From contig NC_061508.1 in NCBI RefSeq assembly GCF_022539505.1, positions 90,561,276 to 90,625,275 of the forward strand: a stretch of 64,000 bases of DNA, read 5' to 3'. Of the stretch, positions 10,014 through 20,769 are shown in pieces. Below the pieces are notes generated by a model. It was not told the origin of the DNA and searched no databases. It saw only the letters and a list, made by a program, of their open reading frames with translations. Numbering within the stretch: the first letter of the stretch is position 1; every line of letters begins with the position of its first letter. A program made the translations under genes and the position numbers. The stretch is from Lolium rigidum. Lineage: Eukaryota > Streptophyta > Magnoliopsida > Poales > Poaceae.

Positions 10014-13000
10014 ATGGAGGACGGCACCTTCGTCCGAGATGAGGAGAGGGAAGAAGCGGTGCAGCAATTGATCTATGAGAGTGCCCGTGGTCCGGAACCC
10101 GACGATGGAGAAGACAACGATTACCAAGACTTTCGAATGATTTTGGCGAGGGACTTGAGTCCGAACAAGTTAGAAGAGACAACGAAGTGTCCATCACAAA
10201 CTCCGGCGAGGTGTATATCTATGTATCAATTAGTCTATATGTTCATCCCTAGATGCATTCATTTATTTGTATTGCACTTATTAACGAATAATTTTTTCTT
10301 TTAGCCTTACGGATCATCGAGCAAGTCCGTTAGATCAAAACGAGGCCCGACGCGGGTGCTAAAGTGCGAGGGCAGGTTAGCCCTCACGGCATTCAAGGAT
10401 AATGGTGAACCGAGTGGAGCCCAAGGAGTTTTGCCGCAAATTTACAAGTCAATCCGGAGTTATTGTTAGGGACCATGTACCGATCAGCATTCAAGAGTGG
10501 CATAAGCCGAAGAACCCGGAGAGTGGTGCTAGTTATGTCAACGACGCGATGAAAAATTTTCTTTGGGACACGCTCATGACAAAGTTCAGCCTACCGGAAG
10601 ACATGACGGAAGGCCAGAAAAATAAAGTCAAGGAATGGACATGGAAGAAGATGGCCATACAATTCCAGACATGGAAGAAAAATTTATGGGACAAATATAA
10701 GAATGAAGATCCAGTATTCGATGATAATCTAGTGAAGATAAAAGATCACTGGGCCGCATTTAAGGAGTATAAGCAATCGTCTACTTTTGTGTCCCGATCG
10801 AAGAAAAATACCGAAAATGCTGCAAAGAAGAAACTTCCGCATCATTTGGGGTCGAGTGGCTACAAGAGTGCCATTCCGAAGTGGAGAGCGTTTGAGAATA
10901 AGCCGATGGATCATGGAATCACTCCACGGACATGGGACCGGCCCGAACGGTCCAAGTTATGGCTGTTCGCTCATGGGGCAGGGTTGGACCCAAAGACAGG
11001 GTTGATCATTGCGAAGGGAAAATGGAAGGACAAAATTGAGGCAATTGTACCGAAGCTTGTAGATGCAATTGACAAGGTCGAAAGGGAGAGTACATTCCCG
11101 ATCGAGAGAATGACGAGCCGACACTCGCTTCAGGGAACCCCGAACATGTTGGACGGGTACGAGCTCGCCCGGGTCTCACCATGAAGGAAGCGTGGCCGGA
11201 CAGCGCCGACACTTATAGAAGCCGTTCGCGAAAGAAGAAGAAGGACGCCGACATTGTAACGGAGTTGTTATCTAGGGTGGAGGCTCTTGAGAGAAATCGG
11301 AGGGCACCTGATCAGCCGCTGTTTCTACGGGATCCACAAGCCGATGCTGCCCCATCTCATCGAAGAAGCGAGTGTCGGTTCCTCGCATCTTGACGGATGT
11401 GGAGGAAGCTACCCCGTGGATTATGTCACGGAGAAGACAGATTGCGAGCTACATATGTTAATCGGGACCGCGTCCGTGTAAGGTGGCGGTCGGCTATGTG
11501 TACCCAAGTGAAGATGGAGCAATGCACCATCATATGCCCATTCCACCTGGTTGTGTTCGTGTCGGGGTGGATGAAGTTGTTTCGGGTTTTGAAAAAGTGG
11601 AGCTTGATATTCCTAGAGGTGAAGATGAGAGGACACCGGCCGATGTCAAGCACGGTTTCGCCCTATGGCCGAAGAAGTACGTCGTCCTTTTGCAAAGGCC
11701 ACCGACTCCTACACATGAGCAGCAAATGCCATCGACTCCTCCCGGTGGCGGTCCTGGTGAGCAGCCAAGTCCACACCTACCCGAGAGGGACCCCGGCGTG
11801 AGTCCACCATCTCGAGATCCTCCGCGTAAGACAGGCGTCCGTTAAGCGGAACGGTACGCCGCCTAGGAAGAAAGCTAGAAAGGAGAAAAAACTGCCGCCT
11901 ACCGAGAAGTTACCTTGGGAAAAAACTCCGGAGGAAAACGCGGAGGCCGTTCGGGCCGAGGTGAAGAAATTTTTGCACCGAAAGTGCCGAAGATACCTTT
12001 CGAGAAGACACTAGATCGGGAGAAAGTTGTGCGTACCGTTGAGAATCTATATGACCCTGTACCATCGCCGCCATCCGACTATAGGCGTTCTATTGAAAGG
12101 TCGTATGACAAGATGATCGAGGCGACAAAACCCGTTAAATCGGGTATCGGGGAGATAAAAGGGATACACCAAGTCTACCAGCTCGGACAACAACCCGTTC
12201 AATCGGTCGAGCCTCTCAAGGTGTTTGACGGGAAGGCCGTTCAAAGTTCTCGACAAGACACAACCGATTACGCCTTGGCTGAACAAGCATATCAATTTGT
12301 TCAAGGGAAAGATTTGGTCGAGAATCTCGGGAAGCTACCAACACGTATGCGTAGCTTGCATTCGTGGTACCTTAATGCCTCAAAGGAAGGGATCGAGACT
12401 ATCATGGTGCGAGTTAGGGAAGAGCACTACTTCCGAGAATACTTGTGTGAACGTTGACTTCAACGAGCTTTTCCAGTTATACAATCTCCGGGCCCTCGAC
12501 AAATCTATCATCGAGTTCCTATTGTCCGTAAGTGATTTATTTAATTTGAGAAGTCTTTAGCTCAGCTCGTTCATTGTCTGCAGATTATAATCCTTTGTGC
12601 GCTATATTATGCGGATCGAAGATACTCGAATGCAAAAGGGATGAAATCACGAACATTGGGTTCATTGATCCGCACACAATGCATGTTAAAACCATAGAAG
12701 ATCCCGTCTATAACAAGGATACACCGGAGACTTTGCTAAGATTTTTGAAGCGACAACGTGACAAAAACCTAATAATTTGGCCTTACAACTTTCAGTGAGT
12801 CTTACTGTCTTATAACACATTATATTTTGCTCACCGTATGTCAAAATTTTAACTAATGCCTTATATATATGACACTACATATTTAAACGTGCGTAGGTTT
12901 CACTTTATTCTTCTCGTCATCAATATGCAAACTGGAGAAGTTGAAGTCTTTGACTCACTAAGCAAAGAACCGGAACTATACTTGTCTTGTTATTTAATGC

Positions 13001-13705
13001 TCAAAAGGTAATTTTAATTGTTATCGGTTTGTTTCGTTAATTTCCTGCTATGAACTAATTGATAACTCTTTTATGCATTTTCTTTTGTCGGGCAGCGTAT
13101 GGGCAACTTTCATCAAGGAAGATACGTCCCATGAATGGCCACGGAGGCTGCGATGGAAGGCGAAAGTAAGTAGTACTACCTAGGTCCACACAACTTTAAT
13201 TATCATACTTGACTATTGTTTGATTGACTTATATTCTTGTAAAGAAATGCCCGCAACAACCACAAGGGACTGATCTCTGTGGATTCTACGTTTGCGAGTA
13301 CATCCACAGAATTGTCAGCGAGAGAATTAATAATGCAAGAAATAAAGAGGTACGAAAACAATATTCACAAATTTGTTTTCTTATCATAAGTTGTGCTGAG
13401 TTTCGGTAATAGTTGTTTCATTCTGGTTTGAATATATATATACACACACACATATCTCATGTACTCATTTGTATCTTATTCTTTTATAGTTGGCAACAAA
13501 GCGGAACAAGCTCTCAATCGATGACCGCTTCATAGCAATAGCCGAGGAATTGGCGGGATTCTTCCTTCGGGACGTCATACCACCATTCGCGAGTTCCACT
13601 ATGAATGAAGATGTACATGTTACATATATAGTTGACTCGAAGAGTACCACTATGCTACATGTAATATATAGAGTACGGCTCGGAGAGTACCACTACTATG
13701 CATGA
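10014..13705 (+). pseudogene. TNPA / ULP1-type second gene of CACTA-1 (multi-exon)
   Basis: This encodes the accessory CACTA protein (Ptta/En/Spm, Transposase_24) joined to a C-terminal ULP1-like cysteine protease. The start MEDGTFVRDEEREEA follows a spliced leader. An intron at about 10211-10305 precedes SKSVRSKRGPTRVLKCEG. The Transposase_24 core runs 10420-11180: VIVRDHVPISIQEWHKP, GASYVNDAMKNFLW, HHLGSSGYKSAIPKW and DRPERSKLWLFAHG. A later conserved block (about 11400-11680) reads CELHMLIGTASV and PPGCVRVGVDEVVSGFEKVE. After a donor GTAAGT at about 12531, further exons give the protease. Frame changes near 10400, 11190, 11480 and 11840 go beyond obvious introns, so the gene is probably inactive. 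The downstream exons are well preserved. Confidence 0.8.
12574..13620 (+). other. ULP1-like protease domain exons with recognisable catalytic residues
   Basis: Exons are predicted from splice signals. The first ends LIIWPYNFQ before GTGAGT (about 12797). The next carries FHFILLVINMQTGEVEVFDS (about 12897-13008), the third WATFIKEDTSHEWPRR (about 13097-13166), the fourth KCPQQPQGTDLCGFYVCEY (about 13246-13349), and the last begins LATKRNKLSIDDRFIAIAEE (from 13490). In the ULP1 family the catalytic set is His, Asp, Gln and Cys. Candidates here are the His of FHFILL, the Asp of EVFDS, the Gln of QQPQG and the Cys of DLCGFY. All four are present. Confidence 0.7.
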
Positions 13706-13726
13706 AGATCGATCTTCATGCATAGT
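13695..13726. repeat. Perfect 32-bp palindrome at the end of the CACTA-1 second gene
   Basis: ACTATGCATGAAGATC is followed at once by its exact reverse complement, with no loop. A stop codon of the last open frame lies inside the left arm. A preceding direct repeat, AGAGTACCACTA (about 13642 and 13685), suggests local duplication or inversion. It could mark an RNA 3' end or a replication-slippage product. Confidence 0.85.
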
Positions 13727-13949
13727 GCTTCTTAATTTGCGATCTTATGCAATTACATGTGTGTTATATTATATGCACCAACTTGCTATGCATCATATTG
13801 ATCTTCATGTACTTCAATAAACCCAAACGCGTTTCTGGTGCATCGACGCGATATGAAACAAACCGATATCCCTAAACCCCTCCAAAAACCCTAAAACTTC
13901 AATTCTCCGCCGCGGCAGAGATTCGAGCAAATTCCTCGCCGCGGGGGAA

Positions 13950-14125
13950 CCTTTGGTACCGGTTCGTATTACCAACCGGTACCAAAGATCCTTAGCCCTG
14001 AGCTCTCCTGGTGGCCCACGTGGAGGCCCCTTTTATACCGGTTCGTAAGCAACCGGTACGAAAGGGGGGGGGGGCTTTAGTGCCGAATAATTTGTACCGG
14101 TTGCAAAACCGGTACGAATGCCCCT
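13950..14125. repeat. Right subterminal palindromic repeats of CACTA-1
   Basis: Units with core GGTACCGGTTCG and its inverse lie at about 13950-13988, 14031-14067 and 14090-14120. They mirror the left-end set and precede the right terminus at 14161. A run of nine G residues lies within the cluster near 14066-14074. Confidence 0.85.
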
Positions 14126-14161
14126 CTGGAACCGGTACGCATGAGAGATTTTCTACTAGTG

Positions 14162-14262
14162 CCAGAGCACCGCCTCAAGCTGAGAAGAACGCTGCCGCAC
14201 ATCCAAGAGAACCCGATATGCACATGGCCATGATCCTTTGTGCTTGGCCACTACGATGATCC
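14162..14262. repeat. Copy 2 of the duplicated block, right part
   Basis: This is the continuation of the block interrupted by CACTA-1, beginning with the second CCA target duplication. It parallels 1858-1955: CGCCTCAAGCTG, GAAGAACGCTGCC and GTGCTTGGCC are shared. Similarity fades after about 14260. Confidence 0.7.
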
Positions 14263-14777
14263 TTGATGTCGTCGCCCTCGCTGCCAGTTGCCAAAGTGAG
14301 AAAAAACGGAGCCTTGGGAATATACCACGCAGTTTTGTCGGTCATTTGTAGAATTTGCAATTTTGAATTTACAAAATTTCGACCGAGTAGTATCTGCGTA
14401 CAAGACTATATATCTTTGTTGTTTACATGCTTCCAGCTACAACGGAACATAGGGACTCGCGTGTGTTTTGAGAAAGTTATAGGCGTGAAGCCGTGAAGGC
14501 AGGTTTCATCCATATTCCCCACCGGATCGGCGCGCGCAAGGTCCGTTCCATGGAAGGGAGCTCGACTGGGACGTGTCTCCGCCCGTGAGATATGTGCGGC
14601 GGAGTGACGCTCGGACGGCCCTGTCGCGGCAAAACTTTTTTCCTTATCTTTTCCTGGCCGTCACACCTGACGATCCACCAACGTTATCACTTGTGTTTGT
14701 ACTTTTCACTTTTGGTCTTTACTTGAGCAAAAACTACTCTGCAAAAATTACAGTGTGTGCACACCGCAAATCGAAAA

Positions 14778-16140
14778 GGAAACTGCTGGGCGTCCCCCGG
14801 GGATCTGATTCCCCAGCCCCCGGGTCCCCAGCCGTCGGATCAACCATTTTGACGGTTAGATTTGCATGTAGCAAAAAACATCTCCGGCAGCAAAAAATCA
14901 CCCCCGGCAGCAAATGACTGAAGCAAAAAACGGTTCGTTCAGAAAAGAAAATAAAAAGGCTGGGCTCGCCGGAGACCTCGCCGGAGACCACGTATCAAAC
15001 ATATTACGCAGATGTAGTAAAACCGCAAATAAATTGTAGCAAAATTTTTTATTCATAGGCTACAAATCCTCTAAGACATCAACGGAGACATCAAAAATGC
15101 GTAACGCCCGTAGCAAACTAGTAGCTTCAGCCTGCAGAGACAATGAAGGAGACCTCGCTTGCAGCAGCGTCGCCAAAAAGGTTGTAGCAACTCCGTGTAC
15201 CTAAGGTAGCAACACCCAGAACCGCCGGTAGCAACGTCGAACACCTAAGATAGCAAACCACGCGCACCGCAGGCAGCACCTCTGCCATCGACGCGCAGAA
15301 ACGGCGCTCAACAGTGGTAGCAACACCGGAGGCCGTAGGTAGCAAACCCTGCCTTTGCCGGTAGCAACAATGGAGGCCCAAGACAGCAAACTCATGCAGC
15401 CATGGCGAGCGCTTGTCGCTGGCATTAAGAGGGAGTCGGGCTGGCTGGAGCTGCGCCATGACGATGTAGACGCAGAGACGAACGGACTCGCGGCGTGCGG
15501 CGCCATGGCCGCACCACGCGGCAACGTGCAGTAGCGCCTGGCTGGGGCACGACATCGAGTTCGTGCGGGAGGCTCCCTGGCCGGCCTCCTCCGCTCGGCT
15601 GCGCGGCTGCCGCCTAGAGCGTGGCTGGAGCAAGGCGGCTCGGGCACGACGGCTTGAGTTCCGCCATGGCCGCACCTCGCGGCGGCGGGCGTGGCTGGGG
15701 CGCGGCGAGTGGTGGTGGAAGCCGGCGGAGGCCCCCCGGGAAAACAAGGCGGCGCTATGGTGGTTGACCGGCGGCCGGCGAAGTGGAGCTAGGACGCGGA
15801 TCCCAGAGAGGTGGAATCGGAGGTCGCCGGCGGGCGGCGGCGGCGCCATGACTACCTCGCGGCGGCGCGCGGAGTCCGGAACGGAGAGCGAGCGAGGGAC
15901 GAGCTCAGGAGCCTCTTCTCCGTCTCCGGCGGAGGCAAAAGCTCTCCTCTCCCTGGCATCGGGAGCCATGCCCGCGTGAACCTCACGATGGAGAAGATAA
16001 GAATAGGATGACAGGGGTGGTCCCCACGCACGTGACTGAAAAAAATGAACGGACCAGAGAGTCCAAGCCTAGGGGATCGGAGCGCCACGCACCCGGAGGA
16101 TGAAAGCGTTGCAGCCCCCGGGGGTTTCTAATCATTTTCC
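14778..16140. mobile_element. Mutator-like non-autonomous element (MULE-A), 1.36 kb
   Basis: A perfect 9-bp direct repeat AATCGAAAA flanks it (14769-14777 and 16141-16149), as expected for Mutator-type insertion. The inverted ends are imperfect: GGAAACTGCTGGGCGTCCCC on the left and, inverted, GGAAAATGATTAGAAACCCC on the right. The interior is GC-rich on the right and contains spaced GTAGCAA or TAGCAAC motifs (about 15120-15400). I see no transposase. Long open frames inside, for example 15127-15969 on the minus strand, look compositional. The paralogous site at about 32420 in copy B is empty, which supports the boundaries. Confidence 0.85.
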
Positions 16141-16449
16141 AATCGAAAAGGTACTACGGAGTAGTACAGTATAAAAGATGCAAAACGATCTCCTTTTTTT
16201 TAGTCTGGCCAAGAGGACTGATCATCCTGCAAAAAAAAAAAAAAACAGTACTCATCAGCATGTTTGATCAAGTATCCTTTGGGCCGTTAGTCAGCTGTGG
16301 AAGCGAGTGTGCTGGTACAGAGAGAACAGGAGAATTGATGCTGGGTGGAATAGGGTAGGCAGCGAATACGAGCCCTGCGGTGTGCTTTTTCACATGATGA
16401 TGATGAATCCCACTCCTGTGCATCGACCGCTGGACTCCGGTACCCTGCG

Positions 16450-18008
16450 GTGGGTTAGCTATTTAGGTATTTCGATTCATTTCAGAAGACTCATGTAGCT
16501 GAATGGAAATATGTTGAGGAAAAACTTCAAAAATATCAAAGCAGCTGGAAAGAAAAATTACTATCTCTAGGAGGAAGAATGATTCTCATAAACTCAGTAC
16601 TCACAAATATAGTGTTGTATATGATTTTCTTCTTCTAGATACCCAAAAGTATCTTACATTGACTAGTTTATTTTCGATCAAGATTCTTTTGACAAGGAGA
16701 TAGTGAGAAAAGAGGTACCGGCTTACAAATGGAGTGTCGTTTGTCGTCCTAACGATCAAGGAGGGCTTGGGGTTCACGACCTCGAGGTCAAGAACATCGC
16801 TTTGCTAGGTAAATGACTTTCAAAGCTACTTACTAAGGACGGTGTTCGGCAAACTATCTGAAGAACAAAGTATGTTGGTTCAAAGACGATATCCCAAGTG
16901 TTTTGGAAATATGGGGATTCACACTTTTGGGTTGATCTCATGGCAACAAACAAATACTTGGTTGTTTTTTTATTAGGGATGGATCGGAGATACGGTGGAT
17001 AAGTTGTTGGGAAATATCATGTTTTGGGAACAATATGTGGCTCTGTATAATATTGTGCATTACAAAGAAAAAAGGTGCCTAACCCCGGGATTGTTCGAAA
17101 CTTTTCTTGAAATTGACTTGACTTGGTGATACCTTGGCAAATGTTATGGGATCTAACCCACCGAGTGTGACGTTCAGATGAGACCTTAATGGGCTCGGCT
17201 TGCATCCTATAATGCATTTCTCCAGAGTTTGGATAATGTCCAATTAACACAAGGGCCAGAATGTGTTTCAGTGGAATCTTACTGATAATGGCATATTTTC
17301 GATCGATTCCATGTACAAAGCTCGATTCAGCCAGTTGAACCGATTTTCAATAATAAGATGATCTCGAGAATGAAGATACCACTAAATACAAAAGTTTTGC
17401 ATGGTATCTTCGTAAACGGATCATTCTTACTAAAGACAACCTTGCCAATCGTAACGGGCAGGGAAGCAAGAAGTGTATATATTGTCACCACAATGATACA
17501 ATAAAAAATATCTTCTTTCAATGTTAGTTTGCTAGATCTATATGGCCAGTCATCTAAATAGGTTTTACCTTTTACCCGGCACGTAGTGTCGCTAATATTT
17601 TTGGCAATTGGCTCATTGGGATGGATAATAGGTTCAAAATACTTATTAGGGTGGCAGCGATTGCAGTTATTTGGTCGTTTTGACTGTGTAAAAATGACAA
17701 GGTTTTAATGATAAAAGATCTTCTATCCTGCAAGTTATCTACCGGTGCACGTTACTCCATTCATGGTCATCTCTTCGGCATTTGGAGCACAGAGACCTAT
17801 TTACGGAGGTGCATGTACGGTTAGAGAATACGGCGAATGATTATATTATTCAACATGGGTGACAACATAGTTTTTAGATTGGCCACCTTCCTCTTAGGAG
17901 TAAGATACAGTTCCACGTTGCGCTCATGTATCGAGTTTTTTGCTTTTTCATTTTCTTGATTGAACGGCTGTGTGCATTCTTATTATGCAGAGCCTGGATA
18001 TACTTAAA
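16450..18008 (+). pseudogene. LINE remnant: C-terminal reverse-transcriptase region, zinc-binding domain and 3' end
   Basis: Pieces of a non-LTR retrotransposon ORF2 can be read in shifting frames. These are YLGISIHFRRL and EWKYVEEKLQKYQSSWKEK with LLSLGGRMILINSVL (about 16460-16610), WSVVCRPNDQGGLGVHDLEV (about 16730-16790), VFWKYGDSHFWVDLMA (about 16895), and the zinc-knuckle segment CIYCHHNDTIKNIFFQC (about 17475-17525, zf-RVT family). The last coding traces, ANIFGNWLIGMDNRF, are near 17600. The tail near 17960-18005, GCTGTGTGCATTCTTATTATGCAGAGCCTGG, split here as GCTGTGTGCATTC and TATGCAGAGCCTGG, resembles the conserved 3' end of grass LINEs. Several in-frame stops occur, so this is a 5'-truncated, dead copy. 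Confidence 0.85.
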
Positions 18009-18534
18009 CAAAATGTTCTATGCCAAAAAATACTATCACTGGGTAAACCCATGAATTTGCGTAACCTACCTATGGCCCTCTTGTTAATTACAGCAGGTGT
18101 TGAAAAGTCAAGGACTGGTAGTAAACGAGAAAACGAGTGCTAGCTAGGTATAGCAGCCGGCGAGAGTAATTTGTCAACCATCTAATTCCTTCTTTTTAAC
18201 AAAAAAACAACCAATTAATTTGTCAACCCATAAATATATAATAGTGTCGTACTAACCCACACAATTCAACCTCTGCGACATTTGTGTGTTTCACAATGCG
18301 TGTGAACTTCCGACATGATGTGGGCATCGTCAACCCAGCCTAAAGGTTTCAACTGCTAGAATTATTGAGCCACTCCATTAATCTTCTAACAGTAGTCCTT
18401 GCTTAACAGAAAATCCAAAGAGGCCGATGATAGGCTCATTCGTGCAAGGTAAGAGATAGGCTTAAAGTTTGCTCTCACATGTCTTGTTAGAGATGAACCG
18501 TCTTCCGTGAATTAATCAATATATACTATATATA

Positions 18535-18905
18535 TATATTCATGCTACACCCGAGTGTAGTTACACCCACGCGTGCTTCGTATAATCTAGGGAGTATCTA
18601 TCATACCGAAGTATATGTACATGTAGTATGAAGTATATAAGACTGTTTTGGTAGTATATATAATACTTTGTAGGTAGTATGCATATTTTTTACGTAGACT
18701 CATTTTTTAACGTATACATATGCATGTATTTCGTATATATAGTGCAAACTACATGCTCACTTATATTTTTTTCACAAAAATTGATTTGTAATATCTTAGA
18801 TATAATATAAGAACATACTCAAACCGATAAAGTATGGTACATACTTCCGTATGATAGTATATGGCACGTGGGTGTAGTTACACCCAGGAGTAGGAAGTAT
18901 TTATT
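18535..18905. mobile_element. MITE-like element, tandem copy 1
   Basis: The ends are imperfect inverted repeats. The left reads CTACACCCGAGTGTAGTTAC, and the right, inverted, reads CTACTCCTGGGTGTAACTAC. The body is AT-rich and non-coding, about 370 bp. A closely similar copy follows at 18926-19275. I cannot name the family or define a target duplication. Confidence 0.6.
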
Positions 18906-18925
18906 CCTATAGGACATATTCATAC

Positions 18926-19280
18926 TACACCCGGTTGTAGTTACACCCACGCGTGTTTCTCATAGTCTATAGAGTATCTATCATACCGGAGAGTATGTAC
19001 ATGTAGTATGAAGTATACAAGACTATTTCGGTAGTATATATAATACTTTTTAGGCAGTATATACATTTTTGTACATAGACTTATTTTTGACGTATACATA
19101 TGCATTTATTTTAGATATATAGTGCAAACTACATGCTCACTTGCAATTTTTCACCAAACTTGGTTTAGAATATCTTAAATATAGTGTAAGAACATACTCA
19201 AACCGATAAAGTATCGTACATACTTCTATATGGTAGTATATTAGATATGAGTGTAACTATACCCAGGGGTAGAAACTATT
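18926..19280. mobile_element. MITE-like element, tandem copy 2
   Basis: This is the same structure as the preceding copy: a left end CTACACCCGGTTGTAGTTAC, an AT-rich body sharing phrases such as ACATACTCAAACCGATAAAG, and a right end TAACTATACCCAGGGGTAG. The two copies run in the same direction, about 390 bp apart start to start. Confidence 0.6.
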
Positions 19281-19570
19281 TATATAAAGGCCGATGGGTT
19301 TTGCTGCTCCATCGTTGATTTGGTCACTGTTCACTCACATGAACAGTGCACCATTTTTCTTTTGGATTTTTTAAAATTTATCATACTATTTTTCAAAGAA
19401 TTTGATGGCATTTTCTCAAATATACTATATATAAAGGCCGACGGCTTTTGCTGCTCCCTCGTTGATTTGGTCATCGTTCACGCGCATGAACAGTGCACCA
19501 TTTTTTTTTGGATTTTGTAAAATTTATCATACTATTTTTCAAATAATTTGATGGTATTTTCTCAAAGTAA
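19281..19570. repeat. Tandem duplication with a 147-bp period
   Basis: A unit beginning TATATAAAGGCCGA starts at 19281 and again at 19428. Both contain GCTGCTCC, TTGATTTGGTCA, ATGAACAGTGCACCATTTTT and ATCATACTATTTTTCAAA. The second unit decays after about 19570. No coding potential is evident. Confidence 0.8.
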
Positions 19571-20769
19571 ATCATCAGCCTTCCTAATAATTTGTCGCGC
19601 TAATAATATTTAAAGAATCTGATGGTAATTTATGGCAGTAGATCGTCGGTTCAAATAGTTAGTTTTTGTAATAATATGTTGCGTTAATAATATAGTAGTT
19701 ATTCTTCGCAAGGCGGTAACTACCTATAATTTTCCAAAAATAATTTATGGGTGCAATCCTTGAACGTCAACACTAATTTTCCGATGTCTACTTATGACAC
19801 ATGCATGTGTTGTGTTTCTCTTGCCTCCTTTTCGAAAAAAATGTGTCGTCCTTCTTTTTCTTTTGCCACGGAGGACTAGATATATATAGGACAGTGCTGA
19901 GGATCCTCCGGAGGATTATTTCCCCCGAACCTCCGAGTCCTCTGAGCGACACGTGTCCTCGGGACCACCACCCACACGCGTACAGCTCTTCTCTTCTACA
20001 CACAGGAGAAAAGCAAAATCACCACGCGGAACTCCGGTAAGGGATGAAGCCTCCGGCTGGAAGCACCGCTGCCTCTCCGGCTGGAAGCACCGCCGCTTCT
20101 CCGGCAAGGGACCTCGCCGGAAACGCGTCTACTCCGGTTGGAAGCGCCGCAGCCTCTCCTTGCAGCACCTGCACGTCTTCCTTGCAGCACTAGCTCCCAC
20201 CGATGGAAGCGCCGTTGTCTACCTGCCACGCCGACTGGCCGCACCACCTCCCGCGCCGGCAGCACCGCCGCCACCGCCTGTAGCATCGGTGGTGCTCGCT
20301 TGCAGCAGCCGCTACCGGCCTTTGCAGCTCCGGCGGTCGGCCTTTGCAGCTCCGGCGGCCGGCGGCCGGCGTCCGCCACTGCTTGCAACAGTCGGCCTTT
20401 GCAGCTCCGACGTCCGGTGTTTGCAGCTCCGGCGGTCGGCGTCCACAGCAGCTGCTATCGTCCTTTGCAGCTCCGGCGGCCGGCGTCTGCCACCGCTTGC
20501 AGCAGTCGCTATCAGCCTTTGCAGCTCCGGTGGCCGCCCTTTGCAGCTCCCGGCGAGACCCCTTGAAGCTCGTGCGGCGGCCCTTCGCAGCTCCCGTCGC
20601 GGCCCTTTGCAGCTCCCAGTGCGGTCCTTTGCAGCACCGCCGGAAAAGCTTGCAGCTCCGGCTGCCCATGGCAGCAGAGCCGGCCAAGTGTGGAGCAGCG
20701 CCGCCCGCCCATTGAAGCAGCTCCGGCAGCCCATGGCAGCAGCGTCAGCCCCCCATGGAAGCAGCGCCG

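Larger units (their letters stand above)
2682..14161 (+). mobile_element. CACTA-1: complete En/Spm-type DNA transposon
   Basis: The left end starts CACTAGTAGAAAACCTCTC and the right end is its imperfect inverse, finishing TTTTCTACTAGTG. A 3-bp target duplication CCA lies at 2679-2681 and 14162-14164. Length is about 11.5 kb. Order from the left: subterminal palindromes built on ACCGGTACCA or ACCGGTACGA, a TNP2 transposase gene, tandem foldbacks, an internal palindrome cluster, a small broken ORF, a purine tract, more palindromes, a GC-rich leader, a TNPA/ULP1-type gene, and right subterminal palindromes. Both genes run left to right. The TNP2 frame is broken in many places, so the copy is probably not autonomous today. 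The termini are intact and could respond to transposase supplied elsewhere. Confidence 0.95.
14690..18335. repeat. Segmental duplication, copy A
   Basis: Short unmasked stretches here match 32390-36735 in the same order. GTGCACACCGCAAATC (14753-14771) matches GTGCACACCGTAAATC. GGAAGCGAGTGTGCTGG and ATGCTGGGTGGAATAGGG (about 16297-16355) match 32608-32690. CATCGACCGCTGGACTCCGG (about 16420) matches 34609-34630. A stretch at about 18105-18165 matches 34770-34850, and GCGACATTTGTGTG (about 18277) matches 36670. Copy A is interrupted by a Mutator-like element and a LINE, and copy B by two PIF/Harbinger-type elements. Similarity is moderate, so the duplication is old. Confidence 0.7.

Noticed and set aside
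15127..15979. 280-codon minus-strand frame inside MULE-A
   Set aside because: GC-rich sequence is open on both strands. It lies fully inside a transposon and has no recognisable domain.
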